Part shown: positions 36,701-48,346 of the stretch, in pieces
Position numbering within the stretch: position 1 is the stretch's first letter
Layout: each line of letters begins with the position of its first letter
From: Metarhizium brunneum
Taxonomy: Eukaryota; Ascomycota; Sordariomycetes; Hypocreales; Clavicipitaceae
DNA length: 64,000 bases
NCBI RefSeq assembly: GCF_013426205.1
Contig: NC_089423.1
Coordinates: 4,650,001 to 4,714,000 of the forward strand
Reading direction: 5' to 3'
Made by a program: the position numbers and the translations under genes
The notes under the pieces: model-generated
The model's database searches: none
What the model was told of the DNA's origin: nothing
What the model saw: only the letters and a program-made list of their open reading frames with translations

Positions 36701-37272
36701 ATAGCAGAGTTCGTAACCAATACCAGATGCAGACGCAGACGGCTGGCGCAATATCCGCAGATATGTTTGAGGCTTTATCGCCGTCCGAGCCTGTCTCAAA
36801 CGAGGGCATACAGGAGGAAATTGGCCTGGTTAAAAACTTCTTCCTTGCCAAATTGCACGCTAATGGTGACCAACCTCTGGTTGAGGACGAAGACTTGCCC
36901 GTCAAGCAGCGCAAGCCTCGTCCACGCCTGGGGGCAAGCGGCAAAATTATATCCGCCCAGAAACGCCCACCACGAGAACAGCTGGCGTTGGCAAAGAAGA
37001 AGAAGAAAATGGAGCTCGCCGCCGCCGCAGCTGAAGCCAAGGCAAATGCATCACCCGAGAAAGGGGCCAACGCTGGAACAGGGTCAACCAACACAACACC
37101 AGCCAAGAAGAAGTCAATCACCATCACTCCTGTTCCGCCTCCCAACCCAGCTCTTCTCGCCCTCACCGCGAGCATGGAGAGAACTGACAGCATGCAAAGC
37201 CAAGCGGGCACAAGCCAGACCGAAAAGGATGAGAATATTGCTATGATGAGCCCAGACAGTATCGCTCAGTAA
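33733..37272 (+). CDS. SPT7: SAGA complex subunit Spt7, bromodomain protein
   Basis: Predicted 1154-residue nuclear protein, the scaffold subunit Spt7 of the SAGA histone acetyltransferase coactivator. Exons 33733-34828 and 34904-37272 are joined across a 75-bp intron that falls inside the bromodomain ([16 protein letters not shown]). The domains in order are an acidic run near residues 120-140, a bromodomain at about 335-425 with the acetyl-lysine pocket Asn in NCLKYNQ, and a histone-fold domain near 780-850 ([21 protein letters not shown]) that pairs with Ada1 in yeast. A Lys/Ala-rich tail follows. The start [13 protein letters not shown] at 33733 was chosen because upstream codons look like leader. 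A 21-base T tract (37322-37342) lies 50 bp beyond the stop. Confidence 0.93.
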
Positions 37273-38837
37273 ATCCGTCAGCATGGCAACACAATTTTTT
37301 TTTAATTCCATCTTCATAATCTTTTTTTTTTTTTTTTTTTTTGGGTATAGACTACCCCCTCCTAAAAATGTATATATATAAAGAGATATTGCGTGCGGAG
37401 TCTCTGTTTCGTTTGGGAAGACCATAGCGACTGCGTCGTCGCCCGTTTGAATATCCTTCAGTTTAACGATAAACCGGCTGGACAACTATGATTTTTGTGT
37501 TTTGGTTTTCTTTTGTCTTTTCGCCGGCCAGCGCATGGAAACGCAAAGGCAAGCCTAATGAATTGTTGGGAAAGGAAAACGCGCTCGTATTTGGGGGACA
37601 GGCTTCAAGGGGTATCTTTTGTGCTACTAGTGTATTTCGAAATATCCTATATACATTTTTATATCATCGTCGATGGTTTCGCCGTTTTGCAGCCCATAGC
37701 TTCCGTTCTGCGCGGCGTACAGAAGGAGAGGCGCTCTGCCTGATACTTGTCTGCTTTGCCGGGGGTGAGTGGTGTCGCGTCTGCTCGAGCCATTGACGGG
37801 GCGTTGACGTGGGCGACGGCGGTGAAAAGGATCTCGCAAACACTTACTGTCGGCCGTAAGCTTTGCCACGGTGCTGTTGTGAATGCTTGTATGAAGGGCG
37901 GACAGACTGGCTCCGTCTCGTTTCACTGGCAATTCATATTGGTGCAAATTTTGGGCCGCCACGACGTTGTCAGCCTTGTTGGATGTGATGGTGTGTCAAG
38001 GAGGCCGTACATGGTCAAAAGCCACTTTTAGTCAAAGGCTGGGAACAGATGTGATTATCTACAATGAAACACTTGATTTGGTTTAGAAGAGAGCAATGTG
38101 TCACGAGCGCAAAACTTATTAATATGTGTTATGTGCGGCTTTTGAAGTCCTTAAAGCAAGGCACTCGTGCGTAAATTTCATCTCTAATATACAGTTTACT
38201 TCCGCGTAGTGGCTAAGGCTATCTCGCGATGGATGGCCTTTACTGACGCGTAGCTATGCCGCGGTATACCGCAGCTATCCCTTATAATTTTGCAACGCTT
38301 CTCACGTATTATAATACGTTTTTATACCGTGTTTCTTTTAATATTAATTAGTTGTCTAGGTTAATGACGACCTAGCACACCCTGTTTGCATAATAAGGCT
38401 GTACCTGATGCAGTGCTGGTGTGAATATCGGTAAAGGTTAAGAAATAATAATGTTTAAACGGAAGATTTCGCAGGCCAATGCATTCAGGACAGATAATTG
38501 TGATATTTTGGAGCGTTGAGCGCCTCTGCCTAACTGTTTATTAACAGACAGTCACTTCAGTTTTGCAAGTTGATTCTAGTTGTCTCCGACAACTCCCAGC
38601 CTTCCCGAAGCATTCATTCCACATAAAAACCCGACAAGAGAACAAAAATTTGGTCGATGCGTAATAAAAAATAGATATCAAGTACGCCAGCCCGTTAAAT
38701 GCAAGTTGTTGAACATTCGCCTTTTTGGCAGCATCCCATGTTAAATTCCTCAGCATGTAGAGCTGTACTCCACCCCTGATTTCATGCTGTCATAATCCTG
38801 TTCCTTCTTTTCCATGCCCATCAGGGAGTTATGGCAT
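37273..38837. other. Convergent region SPT7 / SHMT with AT-rich block
   Basis: 1.56 kb between converging genes, starting with a run of 21 T at 37322-37342. From about 38160 to 38420 it turns AT-rich and includes a 12-bp palindrome GCGGTATACCGC (38261-38272) and a small CTAGGT...ACCTAG hairpin near 38353-38374. No coding sequence was recognised. The AT-rich part may be an old transposon footprint. Confidence 0.45.
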
Positions 38838-40528
38838 CTAGATGCCAGCGTCCAGGCGCCAGCCCTCAACGGGGAGGGGGAAAGCACTGGTCCAAGCAGC
38901 GATTTCCTTGCGGAGCTCGTTGATGCGAGGAATCTCGCCGCTGGCAACCTTGGCCTTGAAGTCCTTGAGCTTGTTGGCTTCCTTGGGAAGAGCAGCCTGG
39001 ACCTCCTTGCAAATCTTGATGCTCTCATCGATGTATTTGGCGACACGCTCAAAGTCCTTCTCGCCGAAACCACGGCTGCTCATGGCAGGGGTACCAATGC
39101 GGATGCCGCATGGGGTGAGAGCGCTCTTGTCTCCAGGAATGGCGTTCTTGTTGCAGGCAATGTTGATCTGCTCAAGAACAGCCTCGACACGGGCACCGTC
39201 CAGGCTGAACTGACGGAGGTCAAGGAGAACCATGTGGCTGTCAGTGCCATCAGCAACCAGCTTATGTCCAAGAGACTTGAATGTGTTTTCCAGAGTCTTG
39301 GCGTTGGATACGACCTGCTCCTGGTAGGCCTTGAACTCGGGGGTCTGAGCCTGCTTGAGAGCAACGGCCAAGGCGGTGATGGTGTGATTATGAGGTCCAC
39401 CCTGATGGCCGGGGAAGACGGAGAAGTTGATGGGGCCCTCAAGGTCATAGAGGGTCTCCTTGCCAGTTTTGGCATCGACAGAGCGGACACCCTTGCGGAA
39501 GAAGATCATTGCGCCGCGAGGGCCACGGAGAGACTTGTGGGTGGTGGTAGTGACGACATCAGCGTACTGGAAAGGCGTAGGGATGACTTCGGCAGCGATA
39601 AGTCCAGAGATGTGAGCCATGTCGACAACAAGGTAAGCGCCAACGGAGTCGGCAATCTCGCGCATGCGCTTATAGTCAATCAAGCGGCAGTAAGCAGAGG
39701 TACCGGCGACGAGGATCTTGGGGCGGTAGAGGATAGCGTTCTTGGCGAGCATGTCGTAGTCGATGATACCAGTCTCGAGGTCAACTCGGTAAGGCATAGT
39801 CTCGAAGTAGGTGGAGACAGCCGAGATCCTGGTGAGGAAAGCAAGCAAGTTAGAACACGGAGCTTCCCAGAACGAAAACCACAGTGGTGAACAGGAGGAC
39901 AAGCTTACTTGCGCTGAGGAGTCTGGTAACCGTGAGAAAGATGGCCACCGTGAGGAAGGTCGAGACCCATGAGACGACCGTGAGGAGGCATGATAGCCTG
40001 GTACACCTGCAAGTTGGCAGGGCTGCCAGACAAGCACTGGACGTTGACACCCCACCTCTCAGGGTCGAGGTGGAAGGCCTCGAGAGCTCGTTTCTGGCAG
40101 AGCAACTCAATGCGGTCAATGTGCTGGTTGCCGCCATAGTAGCGAGCGCCGGGGTAGCCCTCGGAGTACTTGTTGGACATGGGGGAGCCGAGGGCATCGA
40201 AAACGGCGCGAGAGGTGATGTTCTCCGAGGCAATGAGAACAATCGACTCTCGCTGCCGCTGGACCTCATCCTTCTATAGCGGGGTATCATCAGTATGACT
40301 GCGAAATCGGCACAGACGAGGCTCGCGAAAGCCTATGAAAGACTTGTGAAACGTACCATGATGGTGGCGACCTCGGGGTCAGTCTCGAGAAGAGGCTTCT
40401 CGAGCATCTAGACAGAGGGCATTGTCAGCTCAACAACCTCCTCAATTGAGTCATTCCATCGTGCTTGTCCATGGTGGGGCAGAACAAACCTCCTTGTGAG
40501 ACGCAGACAGGGCGTAGTCGGAAGACAT
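38838..40528 (-). CDS. SHM2: Serine hydroxymethyltransferase, cytosolic
   Basis: Predicted 481-residue PLP enzyme that converts serine and tetrahydrofolate to glycine and 5,10-methylene-THF. Four exons: 40490-40528, 40357-40407, 39909-40273, 38838-39828, with introns of 82, 83 and 80 bp. The N-terminus [19 protein letters not shown] has no presequence, which points to the cytosolic isozyme. Visible motifs are [22 protein letters not shown], the PLP-lysine segment [15 protein letters not shown] (Lys250), and the substrate-binding region around [15 protein letters not shown] perfect TGAGTCA lies in intron 1 (40447-40453). Long frames on the opposite strand are shadows of this strongly biased gene. 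Confidence 0.95.
40447..40453. promoter_or_regulatory. TGAGTCA (Gcn4/CPC1-type) site in SHMT intron 1
   Basis: Exact TGAGTCA, the binding consensus of the general amino-acid control bZIP factor, sits in the first intron about 75 bp downstream of the SHMT start codon. A half-match TGACTC lies upstream at about 40988. SHMT is an amino-acid/one-carbon gene, so control by CPC1 is plausible but not shown. Confidence 0.25.
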
Positions 40529-41993
40529 TGTGAATGTGAGGTTGAAGGACAGGTATCAATGGAGAGAGAGCTGAGGATGGGACGAGATGTGGGATGGACC
40601 AGAGGATTAAGAGTCTTCTGGAGAGAGAGATGTGGAAGACAAGACGAGGGAAAAAAAAACTTCAGACAGGTAGGTGGCTTGGGAAGGGTAAAAGTAGTGA
40701 AAGTGGTGCGATCCAAGCCAATTGCATGAAAAAATTGGCGGGGCGAGATCGGGGGCGGTGGATGATTGCGGGGTCTATTTGGCAGGTGCGACCAAGGAGG
40801 GGTCCTGCTGCTCGGTGACACTGCACACGAAGATGCATTCGCACTCGTCTCTTTGAATCCAGGACAAGAAGTTGGGCATCCTTTCTCGAGGTCTGATATA
40901 TGGAAGACCTGAGGCGTGTTGTCTATGATTATTATGTTCTCACACTCACACCTGTCGCTTAGCTTGAAGCTATACTTGTATCGAATATGACTCGAAACAT
41001 GCTGGCGCTGTCTTGGTACCTCCGAAGAATGTGCTTGGAACCCCGACCACCCGGAACAACAACGAGAACCGACATCTGGACTCAACATGCCCCGGAGCTA
41101 GCTCGGGCCCGGCAGTTATGGTTCCCAGCTGTGAAGCTCAGAAAGCTTTCGAGAGCCTTTCTGGTTTCGTGCTCAACCCAGGCTCTCGGCGCACCGCTGA
41201 GCGGCCTCTGAGCTTAACTCTATGCGTGCGCATGAGCATGCGCTTGACCTCTCCCCCATTGGAGTGAACGGTTTCACGCGCAACTCGGCGAGCAAGACGG
41301 CCTGCGTCCTTGCATATTTCCACAAGCCTCCCAACACTGCCAAGTAAGCTGTGCTCCGAGTCTCGGAGAATCTATGACAAGATGGAAATCATCAAATTCG
41401 GCATATACATCATGATTACGGCCGTGGATGAATTCCGATGCCCGAGCAATCCCCGGCCGACAGCCATCACGATGTGAGCGAGTGGCATAGCTGAGATGGG
41501 AGGATGAAGAAGCGCTCTACGGAGTTCATGTACCCCTCACGAAGCTATGAAGGGCCTCTCCAGTTTCCAACGGCCCAAGCCCAGAGAGGCTCGCCGAGTC
41601 ACGCCCTCCATCGCCCCCATGATGACTCCCGTTGTTTGCATCTGCTATAACATTGACACGAAAAAAGCAAATACTACGCGCAGGCTTGATCCTTATGGGG
41701 AGCTCTTGTGATTCAGTTCCTCTGCACATCATGCAAGTCGCCCATCGGGCACCGGCTCGGTTAGCTGTCAACGGCGTCCAATAAGCGCCACGTGGAATGC
41801 CGCTTACCAAGGCTCACGCCTCACACCTCACGCCTCGCCTAAGCCACCCCGTGGTTGCGTGCGAAGCTGCAACCTCCTCGACGCAATATGCCTGCATCAA
41901 TTGGAGGCGATTGACAAGATATTCATCCATTTCCAGTTCACCCGGAAAACGCACCGGAGGCCCCGGTTCTTCCAGGCAAATCCACCCGCAACA
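40529..41993. promoter_or_regulatory. Divergent upstream region SHMT / ferric reductase-like
   Basis: About 1.5 kb between divergent starts. Near 40560-40650 the plus strand is purine-rich (pyrimidine-rich for SHMT), typical of a fungal core promoter. A TACGGAGT motif lies at 41518-41525. Short frames show no domains. Confidence 0.5.
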
Positions 41994-43804
41994 ATGGCTT
42001 GGCCATACGGGTTCCCCAGCCTCACCCACGAGGAGAAGCTGCTGCGGCGCCAAACACTCGACTTGTATGCTTGCATCGCTCATTATTCGGCCCTTGTACC
42101 GGCTCTTCTTTTCCTATTATATCGCCTCCTGAAACGTGTTGCATCTCAAGTGAAATCTGGGTCGTCGAGCGAGCAAACTCGTTACAGTGTTGTTCCGAAC
42201 TCTCCTACTGTCAAAGCCCAACTGCAGCGCCCGTCAGCGAGGTTTGCATCGCAATGGCGCAAAGTTGTATGGTGGTTCAGCGATGATGTCTATTTTCTCG
42301 GCCTTCACTGGGGACAGAAAGATGAATGGGTTCTGGGTACCATCTGGACGGCTTGGCTGCTTGTCCTTTCTATTAAAGGCACAGGGAATGGTAAGATGCA
42401 TCCGCAACATTGATTTCATACAGCAGACGCCGAGCCATTGACAAAAGCATAGACTATTTCCATCTCACCAAGCGCTTTGGTGCCATTGCCGTGTCCCAAT
42501 TACCAATCCAATACCTCTTGGCCCTGAAGGCTTTGAACCCAATTGCCTGGATCTTTGCCTCGTCCCACGAACACATCAACCGCTACCACAGAGTTCTTGG
42601 ACGCATTATTTACGGCCTCCTGTGGCTTCACTTGATCTTTTACAACGCATACTTTATCATGCAAGCCATTTGGCTCAAGCGCATCTTTGACTCTGTCGTT
42701 TTTTGCGGCGTCCTTGCCTCATTTGGATATCACGGCATTGCCACCACCGCCATGCGGAAAGCGAGAGAGTATTCATACAGACTATTCTTCATCACTCACC
42801 TCGTCGTGGCATTACTTACACCTGTCCTGCTCTTCTTTCACGCGTCATCAGCCAGATTCTATATTGCCGAGGCCTTTGCCATCTTCATCCTCGACCTGGC
42901 TGTGCGACGAATCACCACTATCAACGCCCCATCAACAGTGGAAAACATACCCGGAACAACTCTCGTCAAAGTCATGTCCTCCATCCCCGTGCACAAGCTG
43001 ACTCCCTTCCGCGCCACCCCCGGCTCACACATCTACCTGAGCCTCCCACCGCAAGGTCGCTCCGCAGCTGTTCCATCTTCCAAGTCTGCCATCTTTGATT
43101 ACCTGTACAATCCCTTCACTGTTGCTGCTGTTGACGCCGAAGAAGGCACCATCAGCCTCATCGCTCGCGTCAGAAACGGGCCCATGACAAACGTCCTCTC
43201 CGCCTATTCGTCCGCAACACCCCGACCACCCTCGGAATCTCGCAAGATCACGTTGGCTGTTGAAGGCCCTTACGGTACCATGGCCACAAAGTACAACGAC
43301 CTTTTGAAGTGGGGAGCCACCAAAGTTCTTCTCGTGTCCGGCGGAGTAGGCGCAACATTCACCCTGCCAATCTACCAAGCGCTCCAGAGCGAGCTGTCCT
43401 CCGCCAAGCTCCAATTCATATGGGCCATCCGTGGCGCTGGTGACGCCACATGGGCCGTGTCAAACAAAACCACAGGGCAGGTTGTTCTTGAAGATCCCAA
43501 TATCCAGCTCTACTTGACGGGAGACTTGGGCCTAAGGGAACAAGACAACGGCGACTCTGCTGGAGGCTCTGTTGAGCTGTCCAGCATGCGTAGGACGAAT
43601 GGACGGCTGACGGCCAATCATAATAAAAAGAGACCCAATATCGAAAAGATTGTAGATGACATGTTCCGAGGGAGCCCGGATGAATCAGTCGCAGTTTTAG
43701 TTTGTGGGCCGATCGAAATGAATCGAGAGGTACAGCGAAGAGTGAGGCCCTGGGTGATGAAGGGCCGAAGAGTTTGGTGGCATAACGAAACATTCGGCTG
43801 GTAA
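41994..43804 (+). CDS. Ferric reductase / NADPH-oxidase-like flavocytochrome
   Basis: Predicted 582-residue membrane flavocytochrome. Exons 41994-42390 and 42453-43804; the 62-bp intron restores GTGNDYFHLTKRFG, a conserved segment. The ferric-reductase-like transmembrane domain keeps two His pairs, His178/His192 and His248/His262, each spaced by 13 residues, as needed for two b hemes. The FAD-binding motif reads NPFT where HPFT is common. The NAD(P)-binding site has GGVGATFTLPIYQAL and LVCGPIEMN. The C-terminus VWWHNETFGW closes the domain. Size and termini resemble yeast Aim14/Fre8-type proteins. It may reduce ferric iron or make superoxide; the sequence cannot decide. No iron-specific neighbour (permease or multicopper oxidase) is nearby. 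Confidence 0.88.
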
Positions 43805-44227
43805 CAGAGCAGAGGCAAATAAATATTTGACAACTTTTGTCCATACTAGTAATGCTTCATGGTCAATGTACTATATCCCCTGGTATAAATATTATATACG
43901 AATTTTCGTCGTGAACCTTGGAATGGCTCTTGCTGGCCTTTTCCGTGACAAACCTTTTCGCCGTGGGACGCTCGGATCCAAGTCATCGCAGCACAATCAT
44001 CGTCACTGAGCATCTCGTTTTTCAGCTCCGAAATCTGTAATCATTATAGCTTATTGGTGCGAAAGTTCCTGACGGCCAACGTTTCGTCTTTGCCACTATT
44101 GATGTCACATCACTATTTTTGTGAATAATCTACTTACAAGCATTCATCTCCCAGGGCCAAACAGAGTCAAACATTCCATCCTGCGCCACGCATTCTAAAC
44201 TATCAAACCACCGAAGAGAGATCAATA
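43805..44227. other. Convergent 3' region flavocytochrome / NAB3
   Basis: This 423-bp AT-rich spacer lies between converging genes and presumably holds both polyadenylation regions. No gene seen. Confidence 0.5.
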
Positions 44228-46895
44228 TCATTGTCTATAGCGGGCGAGCTGTGCCATGATATTTTGTACTTGGCTGGCAGCATCTCCATTGTTCCCATTT
44301 GCACCTTGATTACTGCTTCCATTTGACTGCTGACCTCCATAAGGAGCCCCATATGGTGTTTGTGAAGGTGCATGTTGCTGGGGGTTTGTACCGCTTAAGC
44401 TCCCCAGGATAGCTTGAATGTCAACTGGAGGGTTATGAGCTGTGTGGGCACCACCAACCGCAGGGTGAGGGTAGCTCCCAGCTGCTGGAGGCGCTGATGA
44501 CTGGCCCTGGATCGTCGATAGCAGTCGCTGAAGTGTAGCGTTATCAACATGTCCCATCAAGCTGGCAATATCAGCGGCTGAAGTTGGGGGTGGTTGCTGT
44601 GGCTGTAGAGGGTACGCAGTTGGCTGTTGACCTCCACCATAAGCAGGCTGCTGATGCTGCGTGCCATAGGGGTTCTGATATGCTCCATTGCTGCCATAGC
44701 CTTGGTTGTAGTTTGCAGGTGCGGCACTCGACTTGGCGCGTAGAATGACCTCTGCTGCAGTGCCAGGGTCGAGGTCCACGTATTGATCAAAGCGCACATT
44801 GTTGCTTCCAGCAGAGCGGTCGAACACCTGCACAGGGACTCTGGCGAGATTTTGAGCACGGATATCCAAGTCCACAACGCCATGTACACCTTCTGCTGCT
44901 TGTCGCTGAATGACTTGATCCTTGGGAAAGCGAGGATGCAAGTACATAACTTGCGTCTTCAGGCCCTTGACCTTGAAGGCCCCCTCAACCCAGTTTACGA
45001 AATCGCGATTGACATCGGGCTGCAAGATAATTTGCACATCTGGCACATCGGCGCCGTATCTTCGTGGGATATCAAGCTCTGGTTCATTACGAGGTCGACC
45101 ATGTGGGCTCGGGCTTCGTCTCCGATAGGGATCACGATCACTGCGCCCGTACGGGGGCGATCGGGACCGTCCTCGGCCGCCACGACTAGAGTCGCTGTAG
45201 CCACGGTCTCTCCCGCCAAAACTGTCGTCTCTCGAGTGGTAATCGTTACGACGAGGTGAGTGATTCCTACCGGGACGATAATCATCTCGGCCGTGCTTAT
45301 CCCCTCTCCGCCCATTCTCACGGCCGCGGCCTCTGTCTGGGCTTCGGTTGCGGTCTTTCTTTGACTTATCCTGTACACGAGATATTTCCAGATCTATCTA
45401 CCCTGTTAGAATTGTCGTGTTCCCAGGATGAAACAGGACTGAGACTTACGTATGCGACGACCCTTGATCTCGATTCCCTGCAGGTTCTCCATTGCCCTTT
45501 GGCCTTCATCGATGGTGTGATACTGCACAAATCCGTATGCGGACTTCAAAGAGATTTGTGCAAGTCTACCATATCTATGGAATAATTCAAACACGTCGCG
45601 TTTGGAAACCTTATCACTTGAGAGGTTGCCTGTTGGGGAACAAAGCGAAGTTAGCAAACATTTCAAGCGGTGGATGAAGATGGCATACCAATAAAGATGC
45701 GGGAACCTTCAGGAAATCGATCCCACTTAGCCTCAGACATATATTGTCTTTCGTCTGCCATGAATTGGTCCCATTGGCGTTGGTACTCTACATCACGACC
45801 CTGATCCGCGGAGTACCCAGGTGCAGTCTGGGTTGAATACGGTGAAACATTCAGGCCGCTGGCAGGGGGGAGGGGAAGGCTGGCCACGGGGTCTGTGGAG
45901 GTTCCTGGAGCACTGCCGATATGATATGATGGCGCTTGACCAGTGTTTGGCTGAGCAACGACAGCTGCGGTTGCATTGGGGTTAGCTCCAGCGGGATGAT
46001 GCTGTGAGGCATACAATGGGGAAGCGGAGTGCGGTTGGGGAGGCCTTGGGGGAAGGGAGGAAGTAGATGGCAATGTAGTCGAGGACGACAGAGATGCAGA
46101 ACCCGTGGGCGGTTCAGCCTGTGCCGGCGAAGCAGGAGATGGATCAGAGTCGGCATTGGATTCAGTAGGTTTGGCAGTGAGGTCAGCCACAAGTTTCTGG
46201 ATATCAAGCGACGGTGAACTTTGCGACTCCGTAACAGCGGGATTTGGACCATCTGTGGGCTTAGGCTGGGCTCCTTGGTCTTGGTCTTGGTCTTGCTGGT
46301 CATCCCCTCTATGGTCTGATGGTGCTGGGACGGGAGGGTTGGCTGAAGGTTCATGCTGGGCATTTTGATGGCTGTTTGAAACAGGAGGCGTAGACGTTGC
46401 AGATGGGTCATGGACGGTAGCAGGGCTAACTTCTGAAGATCGACTGACGTTCAACTGCTCGGATGGAATGGGAACTAGATTGGATTCCTGCAGACTCGAC
46501 GACACTAGTTGATCAATGTCCTGTTCACCTCCTTCGTTTGGTTCGATGGGCGAGTCGAATGTCTTGGCGTAATCGTCGTTGGCTTCTGAGGGCTCTGGCG
46601 GAGGATGGGCCTGCGCAGGCTGGGCAGGCTCAGTATCCTCGCCATATGGGTCGTTAAAACTGTCGTCATCTACAACATCGTCGTTGTCAGTGGCATCAGC
46701 GAGGGCGGGATCGACAACGGGCTGGTCGACGAGGGCCTCAGGGACACCAGCGGTAGCAGCAGCAACCATGGCGTCGATGGTATCGACAGTGTCTTGAAGT
46801 GCTGGAACAACAAGCGGCGCCGCGGTGTGGACAGGCGATGGTGACACGGGGGACAAGTTGGCACTGGCCTGAAGTTCGGCTTCAGGCTCTTTCAT
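44228..46895 (-). CDS. NAB3: Nab3-type RNA-binding protein
   Basis: Predicted 850-residue nuclear RNA-binding protein. Exons: 45689-46895, 45450-45629, 44228-45393, with introns of 59 and 56 bp. The N-terminal 390 residues are acidic, Pro/Ser/Gln-rich and disordered, with a DQ repeat (DDQQDQDQDQ). A single RRM spans about residues 396-470: RIFIG|NLSSDKVSK, then SAYGFVQYHT. An Arg/Ser/Gly-rich linker (about 470-570) leads to a conserved domain beginning DVQIILQPDVNRDFV. A Gln/Pro/Gly-rich region and a helical end (NIMAQLARYRQ) follow. This is the layout of Nab3, which with Nrd1 and Sen1 terminates non-coding transcripts in yeast. The start at 46895 is preferred; the frame stays open to 47303. 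Confidence 0.85.
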
Positions 46896-47649
46896 GAAAG
46901 CGGAAGGTATTCGGCCTAAGCTTGGGGAAATGGAAAGCAAAGCTGGAGCCTCTTGCACCGTATGAGCACGATGGCTTAAGCGACGCTGATCGCTGAGCTG
47001 GGAGGATAAGGCTTTGCAATGCGGGCGAAGGGGTTGGTGTGGTTGATAAAGTATCAGCAGACTTGCATTGAATCCATCGATGCTTGGGGGTTGACAAGTA
47101 TCTGTGACAACACTGCGCCAAGGATTTGCGTGCTGCTGCAGGGCAACTGAGGAGCAACGAGCAGCCTGCTTTGAACAAGTTGATGTCGATAAAAGGAGAA
47201 TGTGTTTCCTTCTCGGAAGAATGACTGATTTACTCAGTAATGGCTCGATAAATGGCGCGAACTGCTGAAAATGGCCCGCGTGGTGATGATGTGAAGAAGG
47301 CAAAAAATGGCTGGGCGAAGTTCGAGTTGGAAAGTGGCGCCTTGGGGGGTGTAAGCAGACTCAGGTTGGAAGGTGTGCCTTCTGTGTGAGCGTAATCAGG
47401 GTGTCGGATAAACCTGAGTAGGTGCCGCGCTAGTCAAGTTTAGGACATGGACTTCACCGCTCCCGATTCATTATCATAAGGTTTCCGGTAACTCTTTTAG
47501 ACAATTGCCTAAGCTCAGCCAGTACCAAAAGCAGAGAGACTTGGCGATCCGTCTCAAAACTGACATATACCGGAGAGACTGAACTAATTGTGCATTTTGA
47601 TGTCGCACAACCTTTGGTGGCAATCCTTAGGGCGGCCTTGCTTATTATC
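46896..47649. promoter_or_regulatory. Divergent region NAB3 / ICT1-like
   Basis: 754 bp between divergent starts. The NAB3 frame is open upstream for 136 codons to an ATG at 47303, but that segment reads as untranslated leader rather than conserved protein. No other gene is supportable. Confidence 0.5.
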
Positions 47650-48346
47650 ATGATCTGCCACCAGCTGTCGCGACGCGCTGTCTTTATCACAAGGCCTTTG
47701 CAGAGGACACTGCAGCCTTTGCTGTTACAGAGAGCCAAAAGATATGGCGCCTTTGATGCAAATCTCGATCAAGAGGCCCTGGCAGAAGCAAGGACTTGGT
47801 ACCAATCTTTTGATGCATCGCAGTTACCCAAAGGCAGCACCACGTACGCGCGATCCAGCGGCCCAGGCGGCCAGCATGTGAACAAGTGAGGCGGCTCCTT
47901 TTCTGATAGCGTACACCGTGGAGTGATGCACTGATTGTGTATAGAACAGAAACCAAGGCCACCACTGTGTATTCCGTGCGGGATCTTTTGTCCACCCTGC
48001 CGAGGAATCTGCACGCTGCTGTACGATCCTCCAAGTACTATGTGGCGAGTAACGACAGCCTCACATTCCAAGACCAAACTCATCGATCAAGAACTGCGAA
48101 TGCAGACGAGAATCGAAATAAACTCCTTGAAGAAGTAATACGTATCTACAAAGAGACAACACCAACTGAGACAAGTGGCGAGAAGAAGAAGAAATATGAA
48201 GCCATGTGAGGGTCTTTCAGACGCAGTGCATGTCATTTGGCTCTGGCTAACCTGGACGTAGAGAAAAACGATTCCATGAAGCTCGCATAAAACAGAAAAA
48301 GTTTGCTAGTGCAAAGAAACAGTCACGAAAGGGGCCACAAGGCTGA
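47650..48346 (+). CDS. PTH4: ICT1/PTH4-type mitochondrial peptidyl-tRNA hydrolase
   Basis: Predicted 193-residue release-factor-like protein that frees peptides from stalled mitochondrial ribosomes. Exons: 47650-47885, 47945-48205, 48262-48346, with introns of 59 and 56 bp. The N-terminus (MICHQLSRRAVFITRPLQRT) is basic and suits mitochondrial import. The GGQ motif is intact at residues 73-75 in SSGPGGQHVNK, followed by TETKATTVYSV. The Lys/Arg-rich tail (KQKKFASAKKQSRKGPQG) matches the C-terminal extension that enters the mRNA channel in human ICT1. Length equals the codon-independent ICT1/Pth4 class and lacks the codon-recognition domain of RF1. Confidence 0.88.

Noticed and set aside
38814..39890. 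358-codon open frame antisense to SHMT
   Set aside because: It mirrors the strongly biased codons of the SHMT gene; its product is low-complexity Leu/Val/Gly/Glu-rich with no domain.
46896..47303. N-terminal extension of NAB3 by 136 residues
   Set aside because: The frame is open, but the sequence lacks conservation-like features and overlaps the divergent promoter; the start at 46895 is followed at once by the acidic N-terminus typical of the family.
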